A stretch of 64,000 nucleotides of DNA, from positions 339,230 through 403,229 of the forward strand of contig NZ_QUKD01000004.1 of NCBI RefSeq assembly GCF_003480915.1, written 5' to 3'. This document shows, one piece after another, positions 8,971 through 17,282 of this stretch (positions are counted from its first letter, which is position 1; every line of letters begins with the position of its first letter). The DNA comes from Parabacteroides sp. TM07-1AC (GTDB lineage: Bacteria > Bacteroidota > Bacteroidia > Bacteroidales > Tannerellaceae). A model generated the notes under the pieces. It was not told the DNA's origin. It searched no databases and worked only from the letters and a program-made list of their open reading frames with translations. The position numbers were made by a program, and so were the translations under genes.

Positions 8971-9074
8971 CTTTATTGAGAATTAAAGAAGGTGTGGAAA
9001 AACAATAACCTATTCCGATAACCTTTGTTTAATAAGGTTACCGGAATGTGGCTATAATTTAATCATCTTCGGAT

Positions 9075-11516
9075 TTATCGAATGTTAGCTATGGAAATGA
9101 TATCGGCGAAAACGCCTGCCGCCGTCACATCGGCTCCGGCTCCATAGCCTTTTATTATCATAGGATACTCGTGGTATCTTTCGGTAGAGATCATAATAAT
9201 GTTGTTGCTGCCTTCCAGTTCATAGAACGGATGGTGGCTGTTCACTTCCTGCAAACCGATTTCGCAGGCTCCTTTTTCCATCTTTGCAACGAAACGGAAA
9301 CGTTTCCCTTCGGCTTCCAGTTGCTGACGTTTACTTTCAAATCCGGCATCCAGTTCCTTTACATTGCACCAGAAATCGTCAAGCGAACCTGCGAAATATT
9401 TATCCGGAACGAACAGGTTGCGTTTTACATCTTCCTGTTCTACTTTATAACCGGCTTCACGAGCCAGGATAACCAATTTACGTAATACATCCTTGCCACT
9501 CAGGTCGATGCGAGGATCCGGCTCCGAATAACCTTCTTCTTTTGCCATCTGGATCGCTTTACTGAAAGGTATATCCGCACTGAGTGTATTGAATATATAA
9601 TTTAATGTACCCGAAAGCACGGCTTCCAGCTTCAGGATATGGTCACCGCTGTTTCTCAGGTCGTTCATCGTGTTAATGATAGGAAGTCCGGCTCCCACAT
9701 TTGTTTCAAACAAGAACTTGATACCGCGATGACGGGCTGTTTCTTTTAGTTTGATATAATTGCTATAAGAAGAAGAAGCTGCGATCTTATTGGCTGCGAC
9801 TACTGAAACGTTATTATATAGCAAAGTTTCATATAAGTCGGATACAGCCGGAGTTGCCGTACAATCCACGAATACGGAGTTAAAGATATTCATCTTTACG
9901 ATCTCGTCTCTCAGATGTTCGGGTGAACTTTCTTCGCCGTTCTTTTTCAGTTCTTCGATACAGTTTTCCAGATTCAGACCTTCGCGCAGGAAAAGGGCCC
10001 GTTTACTGTTGGCGATACCTACGACATTCAGCTTTAGACCGTTTTGCTCCATTAGCTTAGGTTGCTGGATACGTATCTGTTCCAGCAGATTGCCACCGAC
10101 TGTTCCTACTCCTGCAATAAACAGGTTCAAAACCTTATACTGTGACAGAAAAAAGGAGTCGTGGATAGAGTTTAACGCCTTACGCAGATATTTGAGCTTG
10201 ATAACGAAAGATATATTTGTTTCGGAAGCTCCCTGCGCACAAGCGATTACGCTGATACCTGCACTACCCAGTGTACCGAACAGTCTGCCGGCGATACCAG
10301 GTGTACGTTTCATGTTTTCTCCGACGATAGCGACTGTTGCCAGGTCTTTCTCGGCAACCGTATCATTCATATCTCCCTGGGCACGTTCGAGGGCAAACTC
10401 CTCATTCAGAACCTCTACTGCCAGGTCTGCATCCGCATTACGGACAGCGAAAGTCGTATTGTTCTCAGAACTAGCCTGTGATACCATAAATACACTGATA
10501 CCGTTTTTAGCCAGTGTTTTAAAGATACGGTAGTTGACACCGATCACACCGACCATACCCAAACCTTGTACGGTAATCAGACAGGTATCATTGATAGAAG
10601 AAATACCTTTGATAATGGCTTTTCCTTCTTCCTTTACTTTTTCTTTGGAAATATAAGTACCCGGTGCTTCCGGATTAAATGTATTCAGGATGCGGATAGG
10701 TATATTTTTATGATAAACCGGATAGATCGTCGGCGGATAGATCACTTTGGCACCGAAGTTACACAACTCCATGGCTTCGGTAAATGTCAGCCGGTCGATA
10801 ACGTATGCCGAACTGATCACACGCGGGTCGGCTGTCATAAAGCCGTCCACATCCGTCCAGATTTCCAGGACGGAAGCATCGAGGGCAGTAGCCAGAATAG
10901 AAGCGGTATAATCGGAACCTCCGCGTCCCAGATTTGTTACTTCTCCGTTTTCCGTGCTCGAAGAGATAAATCCGGGTACGAGCGAAACTTTCGGCAGCGG
11001 ATTGAATGTCTCTTTGATCAATTGGTTGGTTTTCTCAAAATCTACAGTATGCTTGTTGAACTGTTTGACTGTTTTAATGAACTTCCGTGAATCGAACAAT
11101 TTGGCATCTTCGATCACATTGGATACGATCAAAGAAGAGATGCGTTCCCCATAGCTGACGATCGTATCGGATGTCTTGACCGACAGATCATTGATCAGGT
11201 ACACACCTTTGAAGATATTTCCCAGTTCGTCCAGCAGGCTCATCACTTTCTTCTGTACCTCGATGCGTTTCATCTTGTCCGGAATAACTCCCTGGATCAC
11301 GTCCAGGTGACGTGTTATGATTTCGGAGAATTCTCTCTCGTATCCAACATCTCCTTTGGCTGCCATGGCAGATGTTGCCAGCAGTTTGTCGGTAATGCCG
11401 CCCAAAGCAGAAACGACAACGATTACAGGCTCTTCAATAGCCTCTACTATCTTCTTTACACTCAGAATACTATTCACGGAACCTACGGACGTTCCGCCGA
11501 ATTTCAATACTTTCAT
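9075..11516 (-). CDS. thrA: Bifunctional aspartokinase / homoserine dehydrogenase
   Basis: An 813-residue fusion catalysing the first and third steps from aspartate to threonine and methionine. The N-terminal kinase domain begins with KFGGTSVGS (residues 5-13) and contains TNLGRGGSDYTA; two ACT-type regulatory segments follow (about 310-460). The dehydrogenase domain starts near residue 470 with the nucleotide-binding loop FIAGVGTVGGNL and includes VAANKIAASS and LSGTLNYIFNTLS. It is the first gene of the threonine operon. A 250-nt leader with a candidate attenuator precedes it, and feedback control by threonine through the ACT domains is expected from the family. Confidence 0.96.
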   Translation of the reverse strand: MKVLKFGGTSVGSVNSILSVKKIVEAIEEPVIVVVSALGGITDKLLATSAMAAKGDVGYEREFSEIITRHLDVIQGVIPDKMKRIEVQKKVMSLLDELGNIFKGVYLINDLSVKTSDTIVSYGERISSLIVSNVIEDAKLFDSRKFIKTVKQFNKHTVDFEKTNQLIKETFNPLPKVSLVPGFISSSTENGEVTNLGRGGSDYTASILATALDASVLEIWTDVDGFMTADPRVISSAYVIDRLTFTEAMELCNFGAKVIYPPTIYPVYHKNIPIRILNTFNPEAPGTYISKEKVKEEGKAIIKGISSINDTCLITVQGLGMVGVIGVNYRIFKTLAKNGISVFMVSQASSENNTTFAVRNADADLAVEVLNEEFALERAQGDMNDTVAEKDLATVAIVGENMKRTPGIAGRLFGTLGSAGISVIACAQGASETNISFVIKLKYLRKALNSIHDSFFLSQYKVLNLFIAGVGTVGGNLLEQIRIQQPKLMEQNGLKLNVVGIANSKRALFLREGLNLENCIEELKKNGEESSPEHLRDEIVKMNIFNSVFVDCTATPAVSDLYETLLYNNVSVVAANKIAASSSYSNYIKLKETARHRGIKFLFETNVGAGLPIINTMNDLRNSGDHILKLEAVLSGTLNYIFNTLSADIPFSKAIQMAKEEGYSEPDPRIDLSGKDVLRKLVILAREAGYKVEQEDVKRNLFVPDKYFAGSLDDFWCNVKELDAGFESKRQQLEAEGKRFRFVAKMEKGACEIGLQEVNSHHPFYELEGSNNIIMISTERYHEYPMIIKGYGAGADVTAAGVFADIISIANIR

Positions 11517-11772
11517 CGGTATGTATTATTTTAGTTGACAATTGACGGTTGACAATTGACAATTTATTTGTAACTAAATTAATTGATAATAAGAACCGGA
11601 TGGAACCGGCATAAAGGATGCAATACAAATGATTGCAACAATGCAGGACGTGGCCGCTGCGCTTGTTTATTTGTAAATTCTAACCCCCCAAGGGGTCATC
11701 AATGCCCATGTATAATATGCTATACCTGCAATCATTCTTTTCTTTTTCTAGTTTTCATATCTTATTGCAGGG
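11517..11772 (-). promoter_or_regulatory. Possible attenuator leader of the threonine operon
   Basis: A 362-bp gene-free stretch precedes thrA (11517-11878). On the minus strand the leader RNA would carry two overlapping short ORFs (11732-11758 and 11667-11735) and alternative pairings. AATGATTGCA at the start of the second ORF (11727-11736) can pair with TGCAATCATT (11628-11637). The latter can instead form a local TGCAAT/ATTGCA hairpin (about 11619-11637), and CCTGCA/TGCAGG segments offer another choice. No strong T-run terminator is visible, so attenuation is an inference. A heptad TTGACAA tract (11535-11560) lies just before the thrA start. Confidence 0.4.
11667..11735 (-). CDS. Candidate threonine-operon leader peptide (22 aa)
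   Basis: A short ORF reading M-I-A-G-I-A-Y-Y-T-W, then ALMTPWGVRIYK, on the thrA leader. Three Ile, two Thr and one Val in 22 residues are plausible sensing codons for a threonine operon, whose end products include isoleucine. Its ATG overlaps (ATGA) the stop of a preceding eight-residue ORF, MKTRKRKE (11732-11758). The coding sequence also contains a small ACCCC/GGGGT hairpin. No homologue could be checked, so this is a hypothesis from position and codon content. Confidence 0.35.
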   Translation of the reverse strand: MIAGIAYYTWALMTPWGVRIYK

Positions 11773-11773
11773 G

Positions 11774-11802
11774 CAATATTACACATTATTTTTCAAATGC
11801 AA
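11774..11802 (-). promoter_or_regulatory. Putative promoter of the threonine operon
   Basis: On the minus strand, TTG (11800-11802) and TAATATTG (11774-11781) are 18 bp apart, one base off TAnnTTTG. Transcription would begin near 11767, leaving a leader of about 250 nt before thrA. Confidence 0.4.
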
Positions 11803-11878
11803 GCATTTTTTCAGTAGAAAGTGATAAAATAGTGGAAAGTTGACAGGAAAAAGGGTGTAAGGGATTACTAAATAGATA

Positions 11879-12172
11879 TCAGATATAGATTATATCTCGT
11901 TCTACATTTTGGCGAAAAGCGGCGGTTTGGTTTTCATGTAAAGTTATAACATCGACTTTGTTTCTGAATAAATTCTCCAGGTCTTCCCGGATATAGAAAT
12001 GTGTGAAATAACTAGGCTGCTGCATTTTTATAACCACATCAATATCACTGCGGTCATCCTGCTCTCCACGGGCACAACTACCGAACAAGCCGAGACGTTC
12101 AATCCCGTATTTCTCAGCAAAAGCGGCTTTATAGTCGCGCAATTTATTGAGGATTTCCTGGGTAGTTTCCAT
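11879..12172 (-). CDS. MntA-like minimal nucleotidyltransferase (orphan)
   Basis: A 97-residue protein of the polymerase-beta superfamily. The motif GLFGSCARGEQDDRSDIDVV holds the GS and DxD residues that bind NTP and metal, followed by KVDVITLH, which supplies the third acidic position. Such proteins normally act as the antitoxin of a HEPN-MNT pair, silencing the HEPN toxin by adding nucleotides. No HEPN partner gene lies on either side: downstream is the thrA leader, upstream a drug-efflux operon. It may be a leftover antitoxin, or may act on a partner elsewhere. Confidence 0.85.
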   Translation of the reverse strand: METTQEILNKLRDYKAAFAEKYGIERLGLFGSCARGEQDDRSDIDVVIKMQQPSYFTHFYIREDLENLFRNKVDVITLHENQTAAFRQNVERDIIYI

Positions 12173-12241
12173 TTGGCTATATTCTTTATTACTTTATATG
12201 GAAACAAAGATATGTTTTAGTTTGGATAAAAGCAAGTAGAG

Positions 12242-13795
12242 TCACTTTGTTTTTCTCACCCTGCGAAGCCAGAAAACCGGGAGGATACAAATCATTGTGA
12301 CGATGAATGCGATGTAGAAATCGTCGTTGATACCGCCGATGTATGCTTCGAGTTCGAGTCGTTTGGTTATAAGTTGTTCGGCCAGGGAGCGGGCGGACTG
12401 TTCGGTGGCTCCGGCGGTTTGTGAGGCGAAGGCACTTAGCTTGTCGATAGTCTGCTGGTAGACTTTTCCGGTATAGTTCAAGGCTTCGCTGTAGCGCTGG
12501 GTATGATAACTGGTACGCCCGGTAAGCATGTGGCTGAAGATTGCAACGCCGAAGCTGCCACCCATTTGGCGGACGATATTGGTGATGCTGGATGCCTGTG
12601 CCATCATATCCACTCCGATTTTGGCCAGCGACAAGGTTAATAATGGGGTGAAAAGTATTCCCATGCCGATGCCGCGCAGGTAAAGACTCAGCATGATATA
12701 CCATTTCTCCGTAAGAAAAGACAGGTAAAAGTTGAGATAGAAGCTGAGTGACATTAGGATCAGTCCGGCGGCAATCAGTATCTTCGGGTTGATCTTCTGT
12801 CCTAAGGCGCCGGCGGCGGGCGAACAGAAACCCTGGATGATCCCCACTGGGATAAAGAACATTCCGGCCTGAAACGCCGAATATCCCAGGTTGTTTTGCA
12901 GATAAAGAGGGATCAGGAACGTACTTCCGAACATTCCGATACCGAATATGAACATCATCAGGTTGGAGAGTGCGAAATTACGATCTTTAAATATACGCAG
13001 GTTGATAAGCGGGTATTTCACAGTCAGTTCGAAGTAGATGAACAGAATAAACATGATAGCCGATACCCACATGGAACCTAATACTGTCGGACTGTTCCAC
13101 CCCTGTGTGTTGGTCGACGAGTTGACTTCCGACAGGCCATACATAAATAAAGGAAGGAAGATAGCTGATGTAATAAATCCCGGTATGTCGAAAGGCTGTA
13201 CCGTCTGCGCTTTATACTCTTTCTGCAAAATAGCCGTAAAGAACAAGGCCAGTGCCCCGACCGGAACGTTTACATAAAATATATAGTTCCAGTTCATATT
13301 ATCTACCAGGTTACCCCCGATAGACGGGCCGAACGATACCGATGCTGCCGAAGCGATCGCCCAAAACCCCAGTGCCATCCCTCGTTGTTCGGGAGGGAAT
13401 ACATTGCTCACGATAGCCATACCCACCGGCATGATAGCCCCGCAGCCGAGTCCTTCGATCACGCGCCAGAAGATTAATTCCTCGATAGAGGTGGAGTTGC
13501 CGCACATGAACGAGCCGAAAGTGAAGACCAACAGGGAGAGGAAATAAATCTTTTTATATCCGAAGCGGTCGGATAACCAGGCAGCTGCCGGAAGGATACT
13601 GGCGATTGCCAGCATATAACCGGTAAGCACCCATTCGGCCGTATTGATACTTGCCCCGAGCGTACCCATAATGGCAGGCAGTCCGGTATTGACAACGGTC
13701 GAGTCGAGCACAGCCATGAATGTACCGATCATAATATTGCCCAGTACCAGCCATTTATACGAACTGTTGCTTGTGTTATCCGTCTTGTCCATCAT
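12242..13795 (-). CDS. DHA2-family MFS multidrug efflux protein (EmrB-like)
   Basis: A 517-residue inner-membrane drug:proton antiporter with about 14 predicted membrane segments. Signatures are GTFMAVLDSTVVNTGLPAI in helix 1 (the D-x-T motif of DHA2 exporters), WVLTGYMLAIASILPAA, and the motif A loop WLSDRFGYKK. A periplasmic loop of about 80 residues rich in Ser, Gln and Tyr (after residue ~405) is typical of EmrB. The start overlaps the stop of the HlyD-type gene by 4 bp, so the two form a pump pair. No TolC-type gene is adjacent, so an outer-membrane channel must come from elsewhere. Confidence 0.92.
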   Translation of the reverse strand: MMDKTDNTSNSSYKWLVLGNIMIGTFMAVLDSTVVNTGLPAIMGTLGASINTAEWVLTGYMLAIASILPAAAWLSDRFGYKKIYFLSLLVFTFGSFMCGNSTSIEELIFWRVIEGLGCGAIMPVGMAIVSNVFPPEQRGMALGFWAIASAASVSFGPSIGGNLVDNMNWNYIFYVNVPVGALALFFTAILQKEYKAQTVQPFDIPGFITSAIFLPLFMYGLSEVNSSTNTQGWNSPTVLGSMWVSAIMFILFIYFELTVKYPLINLRIFKDRNFALSNLMMFIFGIGMFGSTFLIPLYLQNNLGYSAFQAGMFFIPVGIIQGFCSPAAGALGQKINPKILIAAGLILMSLSFYLNFYLSFLTEKWYIMLSLYLRGIGMGILFTPLLTLSLAKIGVDMMAQASSITNIVRQMGGSFGVAIFSHMLTGRTSYHTQRYSEALNYTGKVYQQTIDKLSAFASQTAGATEQSARSLAEQLITKRLELEAYIGGINDDFYIAFIVTMICILPVFWLRRVRKTK

Positions 13796-14817
13796 TTTGA
13801 CTTTTCCTTTTCGATCTTAACGGTTGCAGACATTCCGGAGACAAGTTTCGGCTTTTCTACTTTGTCTTTTTTCCCTACGGTCTTGTCGATGGATATTTTC
13901 AGAGGGATACGTTGTGCCACTTTCGTATAATTGCCCGAAGCATTGTTGGGAGGGATAAGCGAAAACTCCGAGGCCGTATTCGTACCTATATAGAAGATCT
14001 TTCCGGAGAAGGTCAGGTCGGGGAAGGCATCGAGCGTGAAGATTGCCGGTTGTCCCATCCTGATGTGGTCGAATTTAGTCTCTTCGAGATAGACGGCAAC
14101 CCACAGGTCTTTACCTTCGTTGATGGTGAAAAGCGTTTGTCCCGGTTGGATGATATCGCCGGGCAGCGACCAGCGTTTCGCTATCACCCCGTCGACCGGA
14201 GCCGTGATCCGGTAATATCCCAGGGATACGCGGGTGGACTCGATAGCGGCATTTGCCGAAACGATAGCTGCTTCTCCGGCGGCGATCCGTGCTTGCGATA
14301 TCTTGATTTGATCTTTGGCAACATCCACTTTTATGGCGGCACTTTTATAGGTATCTTCCGTATTTTGGAATGTCTCTTGCGAAACAGCATCACTTCCGTA
14401 TAACTTTTTGTCGCGGCGGTAGTTTACTTCAGCCTGATGATAGTCGATCTCTGCCAGGCTCAGGTTCTTGATCGCCGTGTTGAGATTCTCTTTATCCAGT
14501 TTCAGGTTGGCAACCATTTCCTCCCGGCGTGCAACGGCTTCCTGCAATTGGGCAACAACCGTGCTGCTATCCAGTTCGGCCAGGATCGTACCGGCTTTCA
14601 CCGTATCGCCTTCCCAGGCATACTGTTTAAGCATCGGAGCCATAACTTGCGCCGCAACGCTAACCCGGAAACTGTCGAGGTTTGCATCGTCGGTCGAGAT
14701 ATATTTGCGGTAGTTCCACCACCAAAGGAAAGCAATGCCAACAGCAACAATCAGTATGACGATAAGCCATACCATACTATTGCCCGATGTTTTTTTAGAG
14801 GGACTTACTGTATCCAT
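13792..14817 (-). CDS. HlyD/EmrA-type membrane fusion protein
   Basis: A 341-residue periplasmic adaptor anchored by one N-terminal helix (WLIVILIVAVGIAFLWWW, residues ~13-30). The biotinyl-lipoyl halves (VAAQVMAPMLKQYAWEGDTVKAG and the second half ITAPVDGVIAKRWSLPGDII) flank a long coiled-coil hairpin (about 90-200). A C-terminal beta-barrel follows. It links the EmrB-like exporter, encoded 4 bp overlapping downstream, to an outer-membrane channel. The substrate range is unknown but is usually hydrophobic drugs or bile-like compounds. Confidence 0.92.
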   Translation of the reverse strand: MDTVSPSKKTSGNSMVWLIVILIVAVGIAFLWWWNYRKYISTDDANLDSFRVSVAAQVMAPMLKQYAWEGDTVKAGTILAELDSSTVVAQLQEAVARREEMVANLKLDKENLNTAIKNLSLAEIDYHQAEVNYRRDKKLYGSDAVSQETFQNTEDTYKSAAIKVDVAKDQIKISQARIAAGEAAIVSANAAIESTRVSLGYYRITAPVDGVIAKRWSLPGDIIQPGQTLFTINEGKDLWVAVYLEETKFDHIRMGQPAIFTLDAFPDLTFSGKIFYIGTNTASEFSLIPPNNASGNYTKVAQRIPLKISIDKTVGKKDKVEKPKLVSGMSATVKIEKEKSK

Positions 14818-14884
14818 AGTTTTGACGTATATTTATTGCATAAAACAAATAAAATATACAAAGGTTCAGGGTTTGCCGTGTGGA

Positions 14885-15133
14885 CTACTCTTTCTTCTGA
14901 TGCTGTAACAGCCAGTCAAAGATATTATTATCCTTATAAAGGTATTGGATGCCATGTCCTTCACCGGGTAAGCGGGTGAACTGGATATGGCCATACGTTT
15001 CGAGTTTGCTTACAACCCTTTCTGTTTCATTTATCGGGATCATATCATCTGCTGTCCCGTGGAATAGTTTGTTCATGCGTAAATGTTTTAGGCTTTTTTC
15101 TGAACGTGGGGTATTCTTATCGTATAGCTTCTT
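14885..15133 (-). pseudogene. 3' remnant of an alpha/beta-hydrolase (esterase)
   Basis: The frame is open from a stop at 15134-15136 to 14885 and encodes the last ~80 residues of an esterase or PHB-depolymerase-like hydrolase. KLFHGTADDMIPI supplies the acid residue and LPGEGHGIQYLY the catalytic His region; the C terminus NIFDWLLQHQKKE is typical. The catalytic Ser and the whole N-terminal part are missing. The first internal ATG (15076) gives a 63-residue ORF. The remnant overlaps the stop of the metallo-beta-lactamase-like gene (15117), which suggests that gene's arrival or a deletion removed the rest. Confidence 0.65.
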
Positions 15134-16184
15134 TCAATATGATTAATGCATCGACATAGTCATTTTCTAATATGATAGTCAAATCTTTGAAATATAAATC
15201 TTCTGTCAATATATTTGTTTCTATATCATATATTTGCAATCGACCACTTTTTGAAGATATGATCTTACTTTCTGTGTTATCATGTCTGATCCCGGGAGAT
15301 TGTATTTTCAGATATCTATTCTTTTTCTCTTGAAGTACATATACAGTGGCATTATTCAAGTGTCTATCATTATTATCGGTAAAATCGCTTTCGGCTATTT
15401 CAAATAGAGAACCACAATTATTGAATATCGGTTTTACCTGTTCATTATTCCATTTTAAAATTCGTCCCCATAAAGAAGGCTCGTATAGATTAATGGTGTA
15501 ATCCAGTAATTCCGCATTGCTGGATTCTCCATGTCCCGGGATAACAATTTCGGCACTTCCATATAATTCTTTTACCCGTTTGATAGTATTAGACCATTCT
15601 CGCAGGTTGGCATCTTCTATGTTTCCATACCATCCTTTGCTTCGTACTTCATTACCTCCAAAAAGAATTTTTTCGTTCGGTATCCACACGACAATACCAT
15701 CGCTTGTGTGTGCTTCTCCCAGATAATGACAAATTAGTTTACCTTTTCCTACTATCAGTTCCATTCTGGGGTTAAATCCTTTTTCAGGAATCGGTAGATT
15801 TCTATGTTGTGCTATTGTTCTGGTTCCTTCGTATGCATATGAAGGAATACCCGCTTTTTTAATTGTCTTTAATCCGCCCATAGCATCCGGATGCCAACGG
15901 TCGACAATACAACCAATAATCTGTGCTTTTAAATCTTTACGGATATAGTTTATTAGGTTATTCGTTTCTTCATCATTTTCAGGAGTAGAGATAATTACGG
16001 CCTTTTTGTCGTTTACATACACAATGCCATTATTACCATTCTCGGTATGTATATATACGTGTTTGTTTAATTCTATCAGATGTAATTTCTTGCTTACTCT
16101 AATTGTGTCAGCATAACAATCGGGTAAAAAGGTCAACATACATCCCAGTAAAAATATTTTTAGATATAAGCCGTATGTATTCAT
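15117..16184 (-). CDS. Subclass B1-like metallo-beta-lactamase-fold protein with altered zinc ligands
   Basis: A 355-residue secreted protein (signal peptide MNTYGLYLKIFLLGCMLTF, with a possible lipobox LLGC or cleavage after CYA). It aligns well with B1 enzymes such as CcrA, but the first-zinc motif HxHxD reads RWHPD (Arg96, His98, Asp100). The later ligands are His159 (GEAHTSDGIVVW), Asn178 in place of the usual Cys (LFGGNEVRS) and His218 (VIPGHGE). A 115-residue C-terminal extension is atypical. A TTG at 16190 would add two residues; I chose the ATG 2 bp after the EamA stop. The gene is visibly AT-rich. Beta-lactam hydrolysis is doubtful. Confidence 0.8.
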   Translation of the reverse strand: MNTYGLYLKIFLLGCMLTFLPDCYADTIRVSKKLHLIELNKHVYIHTENGNNGIVYVNDKKAVIISTPENDEETNNLINYIRKDLKAQIIGCIVDRWHPDAMGGLKTIKKAGIPSYAYEGTRTIAQHRNLPIPEKGFNPRMELIVGKGKLICHYLGEAHTSDGIVVWIPNEKILFGGNEVRSKGWYGNIEDANLREWSNTIKRVKELYGSAEIVIPGHGESSNAELLDYTINLYEPSLWGRILKWNNEQVKPIFNNCGSLFEIAESDFTDNNDRHLNNATVYVLQEKKNRYLKIQSPGIRHDNTESKIISSKSGRLQIYDIETNILTEDLYFKDLTIILENDYVDALIILKEAIR

Positions 16185-16186
16185 TT

Positions 16187-17143
16187 TCAAATGTTGTTAA
16201 TTTGATTGAGATTTTTGTTATTAACGAATTCTACTTTTTCCAAATCAGCCCGGCTTTTACTTTGTGTAACCAGGTAAACCCCGACAAAAACAAGGACTGC
16301 CGATACTCCTTTTTGTAATGAGAAAGTGTCTTGTCCCACCATGACGGCGATCAGCGAAGCGATGATCGGTTGCACATAATTATACATACTCACCGTGGTA
16401 GGGCGGATGCGTTTCAATGACATGGGAATGAGTAAATAAGGAATAAACGTAGCCCCGATCAGTACGAAACTGATAGCTCCCAGTTCTTTTAGGTCGAACA
16501 CTTCCCGCTGAAAAGCCGGTGTGTCGAGTACATGCTGATACGTGAAAGGCAGTAAAACGAGTGTAGAGAAGAGGAACATCCATTTCATCATGGTCACGGC
16601 GGAATAGCGTAGACTCAATGGTTTCGACAAAACCAGATAGATAGAATAGATAATGCCACTCGTGATTATCATCAGGTTACCATCCAGACTACTGACCTGT
16701 CCGGTTGCATGGGTGGAAGCCAGGATCAGCGAGATGCCACCTGTACATCCTAATAATACGCCGAATGCCTTCATTTTCGTGATCGGTTCCTTTAGGATAA
16801 CGGCAGCTAGGAGCATGACGAAGATCGGAACGGCTGTCGCAATGATGGACGCATCGACCGGAGAGGTCCGGTTCAGTCCCACAATAAATAATCCCTGATT
16901 GAAACCTACGCCGCAAAGAGCGCAGACGAAAAGCATACCGAGGTCTTTCATCGTGACTTTCTCCCGTTTCATAAACAAGGAAGCTGCCCAAAACAGCAGA
17001 CAGGCAGACCCCATTCGCATGATGGTGAGCGCTTCGGGCTGCACATGTGCCGGTAACAGATATTTTGAAATGGGCATATTGATAGCGAACAATATATTCG
17101 CTATCAGAATCAGTATATGTCCTTTTAGTTTTTCTGAGTTCAT
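16187..17143 (-). CDS. EamA/DMT-family transporter
   Basis: A 318-residue inner-membrane protein with ten predicted helices formed by two EamA repeats (residues ~10-140 and ~155-290). Typical features are the start LKGHILILIANILFAINMPI, GLNRTSPVDASIIATAVPIF in the first repeat and PTTVSMYNYVQPIIASLIAV in the second. It is probably an exporter of small metabolites, with the substrate not predictable. It is cotranscribed with the metallo-beta-lactamase-like gene that begins right after its stop, and is divergent from cutC. Confidence 0.88.
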   Translation of the reverse strand: MNSEKLKGHILILIANILFAINMPISKYLLPAHVQPEALTIMRMGSACLLFWAASLFMKREKVTMKDLGMLFVCALCGVGFNQGLFIVGLNRTSPVDASIIATAVPIFVMLLAAVILKEPITKMKAFGVLLGCTGGISLILASTHATGQVSSLDGNLMIITSGIIYSIYLVLSKPLSLRYSAVTMMKWMFLFSTLVLLPFTYQHVLDTPAFQREVFDLKELGAISFVLIGATFIPYLLIPMSLKRIRPTTVSMYNYVQPIIASLIAVMVGQDTFSLQKGVSAVLVFVGVYLVTQSKSRADLEKVEFVNNKNLNQINNI

Positions 17144-17239
17144 CGTCTTGCTGCTTTAGTGAACGCAAATGTAGTCATAATACTTACACAACTGTCTCAT
17201 GTCCGTATGATTTGTAAATCTTGATTCAAATATAATCCT

Positions 17240-17247
17240 TATCTTTG
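17240..17247 (+). promoter_or_regulatory. -7 box of cutC
   Basis: TATCTTTG is an exact TAnnTTTG match 36 bp before the cutC ATG. A TTG at 17221 is 16 bp upstream, slightly close for a -33 box. Confidence 0.45.
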
Positions 17248-17282
17248 TGTTTGATAAAAAACAAACATAATAAAGAATATAT

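Noticed and set aside
11583..11843. An 86-codon plus-strand ORF in the thrA leader
   Set aside because: It is the opposite strand of the leader region, has no family resemblance, and its residues (many Cys, Asn, His) look like translated non-coding sequence.
12189..12704. A 171-codon ORF inside the MFS transporter gene
   Set aside because: Same-strand alternative frame of a well-supported gene; Arg/His-rich residues typical of shadow frames.
16185..16190. A TTG start for the metallo-beta-lactamase-like gene
   Set aside because: It would overlap the EamA stop codon; the ATG 6 bp downstream is more usual and only shortens the protein by two residues.
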